Below, piece by piece: positions 32,461 to 41,174 of a stretch of 58,855 nucleotides of DNA. The position numbers and the translations under genes are program-made. The first letter of the stretch is position 1. Every line of letters starts with the position of its first letter. The stretch is from Phascolarctobacterium succinatutens CAG:287 (lineage in GTDB: Bacteria > Bacillota > Negativicutes > Acidaminococcales > Acidaminococcaceae), in NCBI RefSeq assembly GCF_000434895.1, contig NZ_FR892827.1, forward strand, positions 13,509 through 72,363, given 5' to 3'. The notes under the pieces are model-generated. The model worked only from the letters and a program-made list of their open reading frames with translations. It searched no databases and had not been told where the DNA came from.

Positions 32461-33942
32461 TTAGCTTCTTTTGAACAGCTTGCCGAAAAGCGGTGAAAGC
32501 AGTGATAAAAGAGCTGCTACCAGGAAGAACAGGCACAGCGGACGCTGGAAGAAAATAGCAAAGCTGCCGTCACTCATAATCAGCGAGCCGACAAAGTTTT
32601 GCTCTGCCATACCGCCGAGGATAATGCCGATGATAATCGCCGACATGGAAAAGCCCAGCTTGTTCATAAAGTAACCCAGGAAACCGCTTGCCACCATCAG
32701 ATAAACATCGTTCAGAGAATTATTGTAGGAATAAGTTCCGACGAAGGTCATCATCACAATAATCGGCAGCAGAATGTGTACAGGCACGTTAACGACCTTC
32801 ATAAAAAGTCTGATTAACGAAAAGCCCATGATACCCATAATCACGTTAGCTAAAAGCAGACCGATGAAAATGGCATAAACATCAGGCGCCTTCTCCACAA
32901 AAAGCAAGGGACCGGGCTGCAGACCCTGAACCATCAGCGCGCCCATCATAATTGCCGTTGCGCCATCGCCGGGGATACCCAGCGTCAGCACCGGGATGAA
33001 GGCACCGCCGGATACAGCGTTGTTGCCTGCCTCGGAGGCTACAATGCCCTCGGGCTCACCGTTGCCGAAGTTCTTGCTGTGCTTAGACCAGCGCTTCGCC
33101 TGATCATAAGAAACAAAGGAAGCAATATCGCCGCCGGTACCGGGCACGCAGCCGATGAAGGTACCGATGAAGGACGAACGCAAAAGCGTGCTGAACACTC
33201 TCTTGATATCGTCAAACGAAGGCAGCAGACGGTCCAGCATCATATGCTGCTCCTTGCGTTCATTGTGATAATAATCCTCAATACTGCTCAACACCTGCGC
33301 AAAGGCGAACACGCCGATAAGCACAGGGATAAAGGACACACCGCCCATAAAATAGTTGGTGTCCAGGGTGAAGCGGATAGCGCCGCTCATACCGTCAATT
33401 CCGACCGTTGCTAAGAAGAGGCCGATGAGGCCGCCCATAATACCCTTGATAACACTGCCGGAGGAAACGCTCGTAATAATGCTAAGGCCGAAAATAGCCA
33501 GAGCAAAATATTCCGGCTTGGAAAACTGCAGCGCAACCTTCGCCAGCTGCGGTGCCAGCAAAATCAGGCATACGGTACTGAAGATACCGCCGAAGGTGCT
33601 GGCCAAAGTAGAAAGACCGAGAGCACGTCCGGGCTGCCCCAGCTTCGTCGCCATCGGATAGCCGTCCAGCGTTGTCGCTACGGAAGCAGGCGTACCGGGA
33701 GTTTTCAACAGAATTGCCGAAATACTGCCGCCGTAAATCGCACCGCAGTAAATGCCCAGCAGCATCAGAATACCGCCGATACCATGGAACGTAAAGGCCA
33801 GCGGAAACAGCAGCGCCAGACCCATATTAACGCTCAGGCCCGGCATACAGCCGAAGGCAATGCCCACCAGCACGCCGAAGAAAAGTCCCAGCAGATTCAT
33901 GGGGACGAAAATCATATTTAATGCGCTCATTATATCTACCAT
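32461..33942 (-). CDS. tctA: Tripartite tricarboxylate transporter, large membrane subunit
   Basis: 493 aa, about 11-12 membrane segments. PGLSVNMGLALLFP and GGSISAILLKTPGTPAS are the TctA signature; the second half repeats the GIPGDGATAIMMGAL type motif. Forms the membrane channel with TctB and takes carboxylate from a periplasmic TctC protein. It begins 12 bases after tctB. The tctC gene is not nearby. Confidence 0.92.
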   Translation of the reverse strand: MVDIMSALNMIFVPMNLLGLFFGVLVGIAFGCMPGLSVNMGLALLFPLAFTFHGIGGILMLLGIYCGAIYGGSISAILLKTPGTPASVATTLDGYPMATKLGQPGRALGLSTLASTFGGIFSTVCLILLAPQLAKVALQFSKPEYFALAIFGLSIITSVSSGSVIKGIMGGLIGLFLATVGIDGMSGAIRFTLDTNYFMGGVSFIPVLIGVFAFAQVLSSIEDYYHNERKEQHMMLDRLLPSFDDIKRVFSTLLRSSFIGTFIGCVPGTGGDIASFVSYDQAKRWSKHSKNFGNGEPEGIVASEAGNNAVSGGAFIPVLTLGIPGDGATAIMMGALMVQGLQPGPLLFVEKAPDVYAIFIGLLLANVIMGIMGFSLIRLFMKVVNVPVHILLPIIVMMTFVGTYSYNNSLNDVYLMVASGFLGYFMNKLGFSMSAIIIGIILGGMAEQNFVGSLIMSDGSFAIFFQRPLCLFFLVAALLSLLSPLFGKLFKRS

Positions 33943-33954
33943 CAGTATGACCCC

Positions 33955-34434
33955 CTACTCCATGAATACAGATTGCGGCATCTGCGTATGCAACAGCATG
34001 CCGAAAACAAGATAAATAAACAGCAGACACAGCACCGTTGTCAGGCCGATTACCTTATAATTGCGATAATCCATAAGACGCATAACAGCCGCAATCATAA
34101 GTGCCGCTGCCGGATAAAAGCCAAGAATGCTGATGAGCACACAGAACAAAACAACAAAACCCATCATTAAATAAACGCGCTTGTTGCCTGTCGAGGAAAG
34201 CTGCACCTTCACGCCATGTAAATCAGTTTTATTGACAAAGGTATAAAGCAGCAGCAAAACCGAAACAGCGCCCAGCACCGCTCCCAGCGTAAAAGGCCAG
34301 AAACCCGGACCGGGGCCGTTCTCCGTAAACTCCAGCGGAAAGGCTGCAGCCGCCTGCATAATCAGACCACCGATAACCGCGCCCAGCACGCCCACTATAT
34401 AATTACATACTGCCATGTTATTCATATAAATCAT
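33955..34434 (-). CDS. tctB: Tripartite tricarboxylate transporter, small membrane subunit
   Basis: 159 aa with four hydrophobic segments, matching TctB size and layout; GPGPGFWPFTLG is typical. Two start codons (34434 and 34425) are each about ten bases from a plausible ribosome site. Partner of tctA downstream. An ATCAA..TTGAT palindrome at 34453-34464 lies just upstream. Confidence 0.85.
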   Translation of the reverse strand: MIYMNNMAVCNYIVGVLGAVIGGLIMQAAAAFPLEFTENGPGPGFWPFTLGAVLGAVSVLLLLYTFVNKTDLHGVKVQLSSTGNKRVYLMMGFVVLFCVLISILGFYPAAALMIAAVMRLMDYRNYKVIGLTTVLCLLFIYLVFGMLLHTQMPQSVFME

Positions 34435-34480
34435 CCTTAAACAACTCCGCCATCAAAATTGATGTCAATTCGATGCCAGA

Positions 34481-34670
34481 CTAAATTGAGTAACTGAAAT
34501 TTTATTGCAAAGCTAAGAGCAAACTAAAATGGATAAATGAACTCTTATTGCAAAGCTAAGAGCAAACTACATTGAGTAATTAAATTCTCATTGCAAAGTT
34601 AAAAGCAACCTACATTAAGTAATTAAATTCTTATTGCAAAGTTAAGAGCAATCTAAATTGAGTAATTAAC
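34481..34670. repeat. 43-bp tandem repeat, 4.4 copies
   Basis: Units start at 34481, 34524, 34567, 34610 and a partial one at 34653. Each begins CTAAATTGAGTAA (or a near variant) and ends TTGCAAAG(C/T)TAAGAGCAA. Divergence is a few bases per copy. AT-rich, non-coding, between tctB and the PLP-lyase-like gene. Confidence 0.95.
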
Positions 34671-34877
34671 ATATCCCAAAGCGCATTTGCAATTTTAGTC
34701 AATAAAGGTATGGAACAACAGAAACGAGGGTACGTAACAACAGGTTACTATCTGTAAAATTTTACCGAAGTTTCGTCTTTGTTCCACCTGAAATTGACGT
34801 TATGCCCTTTGGGCATAGGAAAATTGCGCATCGCGACGGGAATGTTAATTACGAATCACTAACATTGCTTTAATTCA
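34671..34877. other. Hairpin-rich non-coding stretch
   Basis: Three inverted repeats follow one another: GGAACAA/TTGTTCC (with GAAAC/GTTTC inside), TATGCCC-TTT-GGGCATA, and AATGTTA/TAACATT. No T-run makes any of them an ordinary terminator. I see no gene here; together with the tandem array it fills the 440 bases upstream of tctBA. Confidence 0.55.
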
Positions 34878-36119
34878 TTACGCCTCTTTAGGCCCAACAC
34901 GCTTAGCCGCCGCCATAATCGCCAGACGACCATGCTCAAAAGTCAAACCGCCCTGGAAGAAAACATTAAACGGCTCACGGCACGGCCCATCAGCGCTCAG
35001 CTCAATAGAAGCGCCCTGTACAAAAGTACCCGCAGCCATAATAATCTCATCCTGATAACCCGGCAGCGGACTCGGAACCGGCTCAACGTGCGCATCAACA
35101 GGAGAATTGCCCTGAATAGCAACACAGAAATCGCACAAACGCTGCTTGCTCTCCAAGGTAATGGCCTGAATAATATCGCTGCGGCGTTCCTCCGGTAGCG
35201 GCTTAACAGCATAGCCAAGGCCTTTGAAAACAGCAGCCGCAAAAACAGCAGTCTTAACAGCCTGCACCACAATATGCGGAGCCAGGAAAAGTCCCTGATA
35301 GAACTCACGCGCGGTATCACCAAGAGTTGCGCCCATCTCGCCACCCAGACCGGGAGCGGTAAGACGGTAGGAAGCGTTCTCTACCAAATCGGCACGGCCG
35401 ACAATATAACCGCCGGTCGGAGCCAGGCCGCCGCCCAGATTCTTAATCAGAGAGCCTGCCATCAAGTCAGCGCCAACCTCGGTAGGCTCCTGCTTCTCGA
35501 TAAACTCGCCGTAGCAGTTGTCGACAAAGCAGATAACATTCGGGTTAGCTTCCTTAGCAGCACTGCAGATACGGCCGATTTCCGCAACGTCAATAGTCTT
35601 ACGTTCGCTGCTGTAGCCGCAGGAGCGCTGAATATGAATCATCGTAGTCTTGGAGGTAACAGCATTTTTTACAGCCTCTAGGTCGACATGGTCGCCGGTC
35701 ATCGGCAGCTCCTTGTAAGTTACGCCCAGGTCAACCAAAGAGCGGGGAGTTTTAACCGGAGAGCCGATAATAGTCTGCATAGTGTCATATGGAGCACCTG
35801 TTACGGCAATCAGCTCATCGCCTGCGCGCAGGTTGCCCAGCAGAGCAACTGCCAGCGCATGAGTGCCGCTGACGAACTGAGAACGCACCAATGCTGCCTC
35901 AGTCTTGAACAGCTCCGCATAAATCAGATCCAGAGTATCGCGGCCCACATCACTGTAGCCGTAACCTGTAGTAGGCTTCAAGTAGTAGTCGGAAACCATA
36001 TTATTACGGAAAGCCGCAATAACCTTTTCAGTATTGTACAAAGCTGCTGCTTCCAGCTCTGCGGTATGTTTAGCAACCTCAGCTAAGGCTGCCTGCTCTA
36101 ATGCATTGTAATCAACCAA
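34878..36119 (-). CDS. PLP-dependent methionine gamma-lyase-like ('aluminium resistance') protein
   Basis: 413 aa from a TTG at 36119 that follows AGGTGAG; a GTG three codons upstream is the alternative. The fold-type I PLP lysine is in AGSLIKNLGGG, with IHIQRSCGYSSER, CFVDNCYGEF and TGGYIVG upstream and downstream. The family (Met_gamma_lyase, PF06838) is found next to hflX in many Firmicutes, as here (hflX ends 49 bases before it). Lyase activity on sulfur amino acids is presumed, not shown. Confidence 0.82.
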   Translation of the reverse strand: MVDYNALEQAALAEVAKHTAELEAAALYNTEKVIAAFRNNMVSDYYLKPTTGYGYSDVGRDTLDLIYAELFKTEAALVRSQFVSGTHALAVALLGNLRAGDELIAVTGAPYDTMQTIIGSPVKTPRSLVDLGVTYKELPMTGDHVDLEAVKNAVTSKTTMIHIQRSCGYSSERKTIDVAEIGRICSAAKEANPNVICFVDNCYGEFIEKQEPTEVGADLMAGSLIKNLGGGLAPTGGYIVGRADLVENASYRLTAPGLGGEMGATLGDTAREFYQGLFLAPHIVVQAVKTAVFAAAVFKGLGYAVKPLPEERRSDIIQAITLESKQRLCDFCVAIQGNSPVDAHVEPVPSPLPGYQDEIIMAAGTFVQGASIELSADGPCREPFNVFFQGGLTFEHGRLAIMAAAKRVGPKEA

Positions 36120-36167
36120 AATTCTCACCTGATATTTTTATATTTTTCGGCATAACGCCAATTCATC

Positions 36168-38000
36168 CTAAGCCTTGGCATCTGCAGCAAGATACTTGGC
36201 AAACTGCTGCACCTGCTCCGCGTCCAGACGCACCTTCAGCAGGGTGCCCTCCGCCAGATATTCCTGCTCCAGTACCGTGCCTGCATCATGCAAGCGTCCT
36301 ACCGCAGCGGAATCGCTGTAAGGCACGAGGAAGCTCTCCTCTACCGCCTTCAGCTTCAGGTTTTCTGCAATCAGCGCCAGCAGGCCGTCAAGATTATAAC
36401 GTCCCTTTGCGGAAATGCAGATGCTGTTTTCTTCCTTGCTCAAACGCTCTGCCAGACCGGAATCCGGCGGCAGCTTATCAATTTTATTATAAACCGTGAT
36501 AATCGTCTTATCCTTGGCACCCAGCTCATCCAGAACCTGATAAACTGCTGCAGCCTGCTCCTTATACAGCTCGTGGCTGACATCAATAACGTGCAGCAGC
36601 ACGTCGGACTGCACAACCTCCTCCAGCGTAGACTGGAAGGCTGCAACAAGCTGATGCGGCAAGCGTTGGATAAAGCCGACGGTATCTGTCAAAATAGCCT
36701 GCTGCTTATTCGGCAGGTCTAATTGGCGCGTAGTCGGGTCCAGCGTTGCGAAAAGCTGGTCCTGCGCATAGATATCCGAATTAGTCAGCGTATTCAAAAG
36801 CGTTGATTTGCCGGCGTTGGTGTAGCCCACAAGGCTTACCGTAGGCACACTCGCCTTCGCGCGTCCGGCCCTGTGCAGAGTGCGCACACTCTTAACCTTG
36901 CCGATGCATTCCTTAATATAGGCAATGCGGTCACGGATGCGACGGCGGTCAACCTCCAGCTTAGTTTCGCCGGGACCGCGGGTACCGATGCCACCGCCAA
37001 GACGCGACAGCGCCAGGCCCTTGCCCATAATACGTGGCAGTGTGTATTGCAGCTGCGCCAGCTCAACCTGCAGCTTACCTTCATTAGTATGCGCACGCTG
37101 GGCAAAAATATCGAGGATGAGCGCCGTGCGGTCAAGCACACGCACACCCATTGACTGCTCAATATTACGCTGCTGTGCCGGCGACAGCTCATCATCAAAA
37201 ATGCACAGGTCTACGTTCTCCTGCTGCACATAAAGCGCCAGCTCCTGCACCTTGCCGCGGCCAATAAAGAACGCCGGGTCCGGCTTGGGACGCTTCTGCA
37301 GGAAGCGTGCCACAACCTCCGCACCGGCAGTATCTGCCAGCTGCTTCAGCTCCTCCAAAGAATCCTCGGCCGTCCAGCCGCTGCTGTTGGGGGCACCGTA
37401 TTCCATGCCCACGATAATCGCCCGCTCCGTTCCCTGCGCCAGACTGGCACTGCCCGTCTGCTTATCAAGGATGCGCTCCACCATCGCCGCCAGATTCGGG
37501 AAGAACACTCCCTCCGCCTCCTGCAGCGTCAGCGGTCCGTAGCATTCCACCTGATATTGCTCGTTATCGTCAATACCGGTAATCATGCCGAAGCTCATCT
37601 GCGACTGGCTGATATCCGGCGAAGTAACGCCGACAGCAATCATCGCATCAAAACGGTTATTCTTCAGTGCGGAAATATCCACACCGCTCAGCAGCGGATT
37701 GCCGTTGGGATGGGTATGCACGCAGCGCACACCGCTAAGACGGCTGGCACCGCGTCTGCCATCTACCGGAGGCAGCTCCACACTCTGATCATTGCCCACC
37801 GATACGGCAAGCACCTGACCGTTGCGCGCAACATAAACGCTCACCTCGCGGTTAATAAAATCAGTAACATCCGCCATACGCAAAGCCAGCTCGCTTGTCA
37901 GCAGCTGACCGCCCTCCAGACGGATATCATAAAAAGTTTTTAATTCTTCAATAACGGAATTACGGATACCCTTCAGGTTGCCGTAAATTTCATTAGCCAT
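36168..38000 (-). CDS. hflX: GTPase HflX with N-terminal JAMM-like domain
   Basis: 610 aa, about 190 residues longer than the usual HflX. Residues 190-610 are HflX: glycine-rich GGGIGTRGPGETKLE (335-349), G1 GYTNAGKST (392-400), DTVGFIQRLP, NKID. HflX splits stalled 70S ribosomes. The first ~185 residues contain E52, HTHP with H95 and H97, S105 and D108, that is HxHx10D, the metal site of JAMM/MPN proteases. GGAGGTG lies seven bases before the ATG, so the long form is the real one. Confidence 0.9.
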   Translation of the reverse strand: MANEIYGNLKGIRNSVIEELKTFYDIRLEGGQLLTSELALRMADVTDFINREVSVYVARNGQVLAVSVGNDQSVELPPVDGRRGASRLSGVRCVHTHPNGNPLLSGVDISALKNNRFDAMIAVGVTSPDISQSQMSFGMITGIDDNEQYQVECYGPLTLQEAEGVFFPNLAAMVERILDKQTGSASLAQGTERAIIVGMEYGAPNSSGWTAEDSLEELKQLADTAGAEVVARFLQKRPKPDPAFFIGRGKVQELALYVQQENVDLCIFDDELSPAQQRNIEQSMGVRVLDRTALILDIFAQRAHTNEGKLQVELAQLQYTLPRIMGKGLALSRLGGGIGTRGPGETKLEVDRRRIRDRIAYIKECIGKVKSVRTLHRAGRAKASVPTVSLVGYTNAGKSTLLNTLTNSDIYAQDQLFATLDPTTRQLDLPNKQQAILTDTVGFIQRLPHQLVAAFQSTLEEVVQSDVLLHVIDVSHELYKEQAAAVYQVLDELGAKDKTIITVYNKIDKLPPDSGLAERLSKEENSICISAKGRYNLDGLLALIAENLKLKAVEESFLVPYSDSAAVGRLHDAGTVLEQEYLAEGTLLKVRLDAEQVQQFAKYLAADAKA

Positions 38001-38028
38001 GGGTATTCACCTCCAATTGGGGGTTAAC

Positions 38029-38104
38029 TTAGCAATTTGCTTATCGAAAGGCTACCCTTGGGGAGTAGCTTAGCAATTTGCTTACCGAAAGGCTCCGCTT
38101 GGGG
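38029..38104. repeat. Two tandem 38-bp copies
   Basis: TTAGCAATTTGCTTA(T/C)CGAAAGGCT unit occurs twice in a row, about four differences between copies, just upstream of hflX and overlapping the start of the palindromic element. Confidence 0.85.
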
Positions 38105-38222
38105 GGAGCTGGCGCCCGTCAGGGCGACTGAGAGGGGCCTGAAAGAAACGTTGCTTTAGGCAGAACCCCTCTCCGTCATCGCTGCGCGATGCCACCTCTC
38201 CCCTAGGAGAGGCTTTTCTTGC
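38085..38222. repeat. MITE-like palindromic repeat element
   Basis: Left arm AGGCTCCGCTTGGGGGGAG...GACTGAGAGGGGCCTG and right arm, read on the other strand, AGCCTCTCCTAGGGGAGAG...GACGGAGAGGGGTTCTG are imperfect inverted copies around a short centre. The GC-rich arms can fold into one long hairpin. A further partial copy (TCTCCCAGAGGAGAGGCT) follows at 38250-38267. Non-coding, between hflX and the helicase gene. Confidence 0.7.
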
Positions 38223-38275
38223 CCTGCCGGCAATTCACCTTGTCTCCCAGAGGAGAGGCTCGGTCGCCCTTGTTA

Positions 38276-39865
38276 TTATCTTCTTGCCTTCGCCGGCTCA
38301 ATATTAACCTTATACCCCTTGATAAAGTTCTTGTTCATCGCACCGATAACCTTTTCGGCTACATCCTCCGGTACTTCAACAAAGGTAAACTTATCATAAA
38401 TATTAATCAGGCCGATATCACGCGCCGGAATGTCTGCTTCGATAGCAATGGTGCTGACAATATCCTTAACCATAATCTTCTGGCTGCGGCCGATGTTGAT
38501 GAACAGGCGCACCATGCCCGGACGGCCGCCGGTGTTGCGCAGGTCCTTGGAGAGGATATCCTCCTGCGGAGCCTCCAGAGCCTTAACACCCTCCTGCATC
38601 AGCTTCAGAGCCGCGGCAGCAACCTCTTCGGCGCTGTATTCATCCAGCAGGCTTTCAGCAATCGGCATATAGTCATGGTATGCGTTCAGCTCCAGCACAG
38701 TCTGCATCTTGCTGATAATCTGGTCGCGCTGACGCTCGATAACGTTAGCAGCGGTCGGCAGCTGACGGCGTTGGATTTTAGTCTTGACGGTACGCTCAAT
38801 CAGCTTCAGCTGACGGAACTCACGCGGAGTGATGAAGGTCATAGCTACACCGGTGTTGCCTGCACGACCGGTACGGCCAATGCGGTGAACGTAGCTTTCC
38901 GGATCCTGCGGAATATCAAAGTTGATAACGTGGGTAATATTATCAACGTCGATACCGCGGGCAGCAACGTCGGTTGCAATCAGCACATCAACAGCGCCCT
39001 CGCGGAATTTCTTCATTACGCGGTCACGCTGGTTCTGGCTCAGGTCACCATGCAGGCCCTCAGCCATGTAGCCACGGCTGGAAAGTGCGATAGACAGGTC
39101 GTCAACACCCTTTTTGGTACGGCAGAAGATAATCAGCTTGCCGTCGATTTCTGCATCCAGCAGACGGCACAGGCCTTCAATCTTATCCTTGGTTTCGAAA
39201 TAGTATTGCTCAATCAGAGGAACAGTCAGCTCTTCCTTGGAAATAGTTACATTCTTCGGCGCCTTCATGTACTTCTTGGTCAGGCTCAGAATCGGACGGG
39301 GCATAGTTGCGGAGAACAGCAGAGTCTGGCGTTCAACCGGCAGGCTGCGCATAATCTCTTCGATATCATCAACAAAGCCCATATCCAGCATTTCGTCAGC
39401 CTCGTCCAGTACGAGGAATTTGATATGGTCCAGATGGATAGTACCGCGGTTGATATGGTCAATCAGACGGCCCGGAGTACCGATAACAATCTGCACATTG
39501 TTGCGCAGCGCACGGATCTGGCGTTCAATCGGCTGGCCGCCGTAAACAGGCAGTGCACGCACGCGGCGGGTACGGCCGATTTTGCCTACTTCTTCCGCAA
39601 CCTGAATAGCCAGCTCACGGGTCGGAGTCATAATCAGCGCCTGAATATGCTTGAAGTCGGTAATTGCCTGCACCAGAGGAATACCGAAAGCAGCAGTCTT
39701 GCCGGTACCGGTCTGTGCCTGGCCGATAACGTCGTTACCTTCGAGCACCAGGGGAATAGTAGCGGCCTGAATCGGAGAAGGCTCTTCGAAGCCCATGTCA
39801 GTCAGGGCGGTTACAATTTTTTTGTCCAGCTCTAAGCTGCCGAACATCTCTTTTTGAATGGTCAT
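38276..39865 (-). CDS. DEAD-box RNA helicase with DbpA-type C-terminal domain
   Basis: 529 aa. Q-motif region, Walker A AQTGTGKTA, DEAD in VLDEADEMLDMGF, SAT, and HRIGRTGRAG. The C-terminal ~75 residues (RLFINIGRS...GYKVNIEPAKARR) are a DbpA/CsdA RNA-binding domain. Probable role in ribosome assembly or cold-time RNA decay. Its ATG overlaps the cinA stop by one base. Confidence 0.92.
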   Translation of the reverse strand: MTIQKEMFGSLELDKKIVTALTDMGFEEPSPIQAATIPLVLEGNDVIGQAQTGTGKTAAFGIPLVQAITDFKHIQALIMTPTRELAIQVAEEVGKIGRTRRVRALPVYGGQPIERQIRALRNNVQIVIGTPGRLIDHINRGTIHLDHIKFLVLDEADEMLDMGFVDDIEEIMRSLPVERQTLLFSATMPRPILSLTKKYMKAPKNVTISKEELTVPLIEQYYFETKDKIEGLCRLLDAEIDGKLIIFCRTKKGVDDLSIALSSRGYMAEGLHGDLSQNQRDRVMKKFREGAVDVLIATDVAARGIDVDNITHVINFDIPQDPESYVHRIGRTGRAGNTGVAMTFITPREFRQLKLIERTVKTKIQRRQLPTAANVIERQRDQIISKMQTVLELNAYHDYMPIAESLLDEYSAEEVAAAALKLMQEGVKALEAPQEDILSKDLRNTGGRPGMVRLFINIGRSQKIMVKDIVSTIAIEADIPARDIGLINIYDKFTFVEVPEDVAEKVIGAMNKNFIKGYKVNIEPAKARR

Positions 39866-41127
39866 TAATGTTTATCCTCCATATTGTTTTTTTCTTCTAA
39901 TAATTTATCAATAGCCATGGAAATAGCTGTCTGAGCTATTCTCAGCTTATTTTCTGTTCTTGTAGACATAAAACGGTGCTCCTGACAATATACCACATCG
40001 TCGGTAGCAACGGCAATATATACAAGGCCTACCGGCTTGCCCTCGCTGGCTCCCGGTCCGGCGTTGCCCGTAATGCTCACACCGTAATCGCTGCCCAGCT
40101 GCTTGCGTACGCCCAGCGCCATTTCGCAGGCGGTTTCGCGGCTGACAGCGCCGTATTTGGCCAGCGTATCTGCCTGCACATTAAGCAGCTTCTGCTTAGC
40201 CATGTTAGTGTAGCTGACGATGCTTCCCAGCAGATATTCACTGCTGCCCGGCACATCTGTAACCAGGCTGCTGGCAAGACCGCCGCTGCAGGATTCCGCA
40301 AAGGCAATAGTTTTGCCCTGCTTCAGCAGCTCCTGCCCTAAGCAGGCAGCCAGAGTGGCATCATCCACACCGTATATATAATTATCAACGCTCTTGCGTA
40401 CCTTGGCTTCCATAGCGTCGAGCATTACAGCTGCCTCTTTATCATTGGCAGCCTTCGCTGTAAGTCTGATGAGAATTTCACCGTAGCTGGCATAAAGTGC
40501 AATCGTCGGATTTGTCTGCGCCATAATCAGCTCGTCGAGCTTAGCAGCAACCATAGATTCGCCGATACCGCGCAGATGCAGGGTACGCGACATAATAATG
40601 CCGTGCTCGCTGAAGCGCTGCAGCATTCGCGGCAGCAGCTGCTTTTCGCACACATCCGTAAGCTCGCTCGGAGGTCCTGGCAGCATAATGAAGATTTTGT
40701 CCTTATATTCCAGCCAAAGTCCGGGAGCGGTACCAACATCGTTCTGCAGTACCTCGGCCCCGATGGGCACATACGCCTGCTTCTCGTTATTTTGCGAAGG
40801 GCAAAGTCCCTTCTTGGCAAAATATGCATCTATGCGTCCCCATGTATCCAAATCGAGATAGCCTTCGGCATGACAAACCTCCATCACCATCTCCTTGGTA
40901 ATATCACCGCGCGTCGGCCCCAGACCGCCGCTGGTAATGATGATATCGGCGCGCTGCATAGCCTGTTCCAGCACTGCGCGCATACGCTCCGGATTATCTC
41001 CGACCGTAGTTTGATATAAAACATCAAAGCCTATATTGTTCAGCTTGCGGGATAAATACTGCACATTGGTGTTTAAAATTTCACCCAGCAGCAGCTCCGT
41101 CCCGGTAGTAATGATTTCAACCTTCAT
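39865..41127 (-). CDS. cinA: CinA: competence/damage-inducible protein with NMN deamidase domain
   Basis: 420 aa. N-terminal MoCF-like domain (TGTELLLGEILNTN, TSGGLGPTRGDITK) and a C-terminal PncC domain (AESCSGGLASSLVTDVPGSS). CinA recycles pyridine nucleotides by NMN deamidation and ADP-ribose hydrolysis. In many Firmicutes it lies beside recA; here it sits between rimO and a helicase. Confidence 0.94.
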   Translation of the reverse strand: MKVEIITTGTELLLGEILNTNVQYLSRKLNNIGFDVLYQTTVGDNPERMRAVLEQAMQRADIIITSGGLGPTRGDITKEMVMEVCHAEGYLDLDTWGRIDAYFAKKGLCPSQNNEKQAYVPIGAEVLQNDVGTAPGLWLEYKDKIFIMLPGPPSELTDVCEKQLLPRMLQRFSEHGIIMSRTLHLRGIGESMVAAKLDELIMAQTNPTIALYASYGEILIRLTAKAANDKEAAVMLDAMEAKVRKSVDNYIYGVDDATLAACLGQELLKQGKTIAFAESCSGGLASSLVTDVPGSSEYLLGSIVSYTNMAKQKLLNVQADTLAKYGAVSRETACEMALGVRKQLGSDYGVSITGNAGPGASEGKPVGLVYIAVATDDVVYCQEHRFMSTRTENKLRIAQTAISMAIDKLLEEKNNMEDKH

Positions 41128-41174
41128 CTGCTGTCACCCTCTCACCGGTTATTTTGACTCTTACAGCAACTCTC

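Noticed and set aside
34481..34670. CRISPR array
   Set aside because: The 43-bp units abut without spacers and vary between copies, and no cas gene is in the window.
38219..39835. Long plus-strand open frame of 538 codons
   Set aside because: It is the mirror of the DEAD-box helicase gene; the minus-strand frame has complete helicase motifs, and the plus frame has no recognisable domain or ribosome site.
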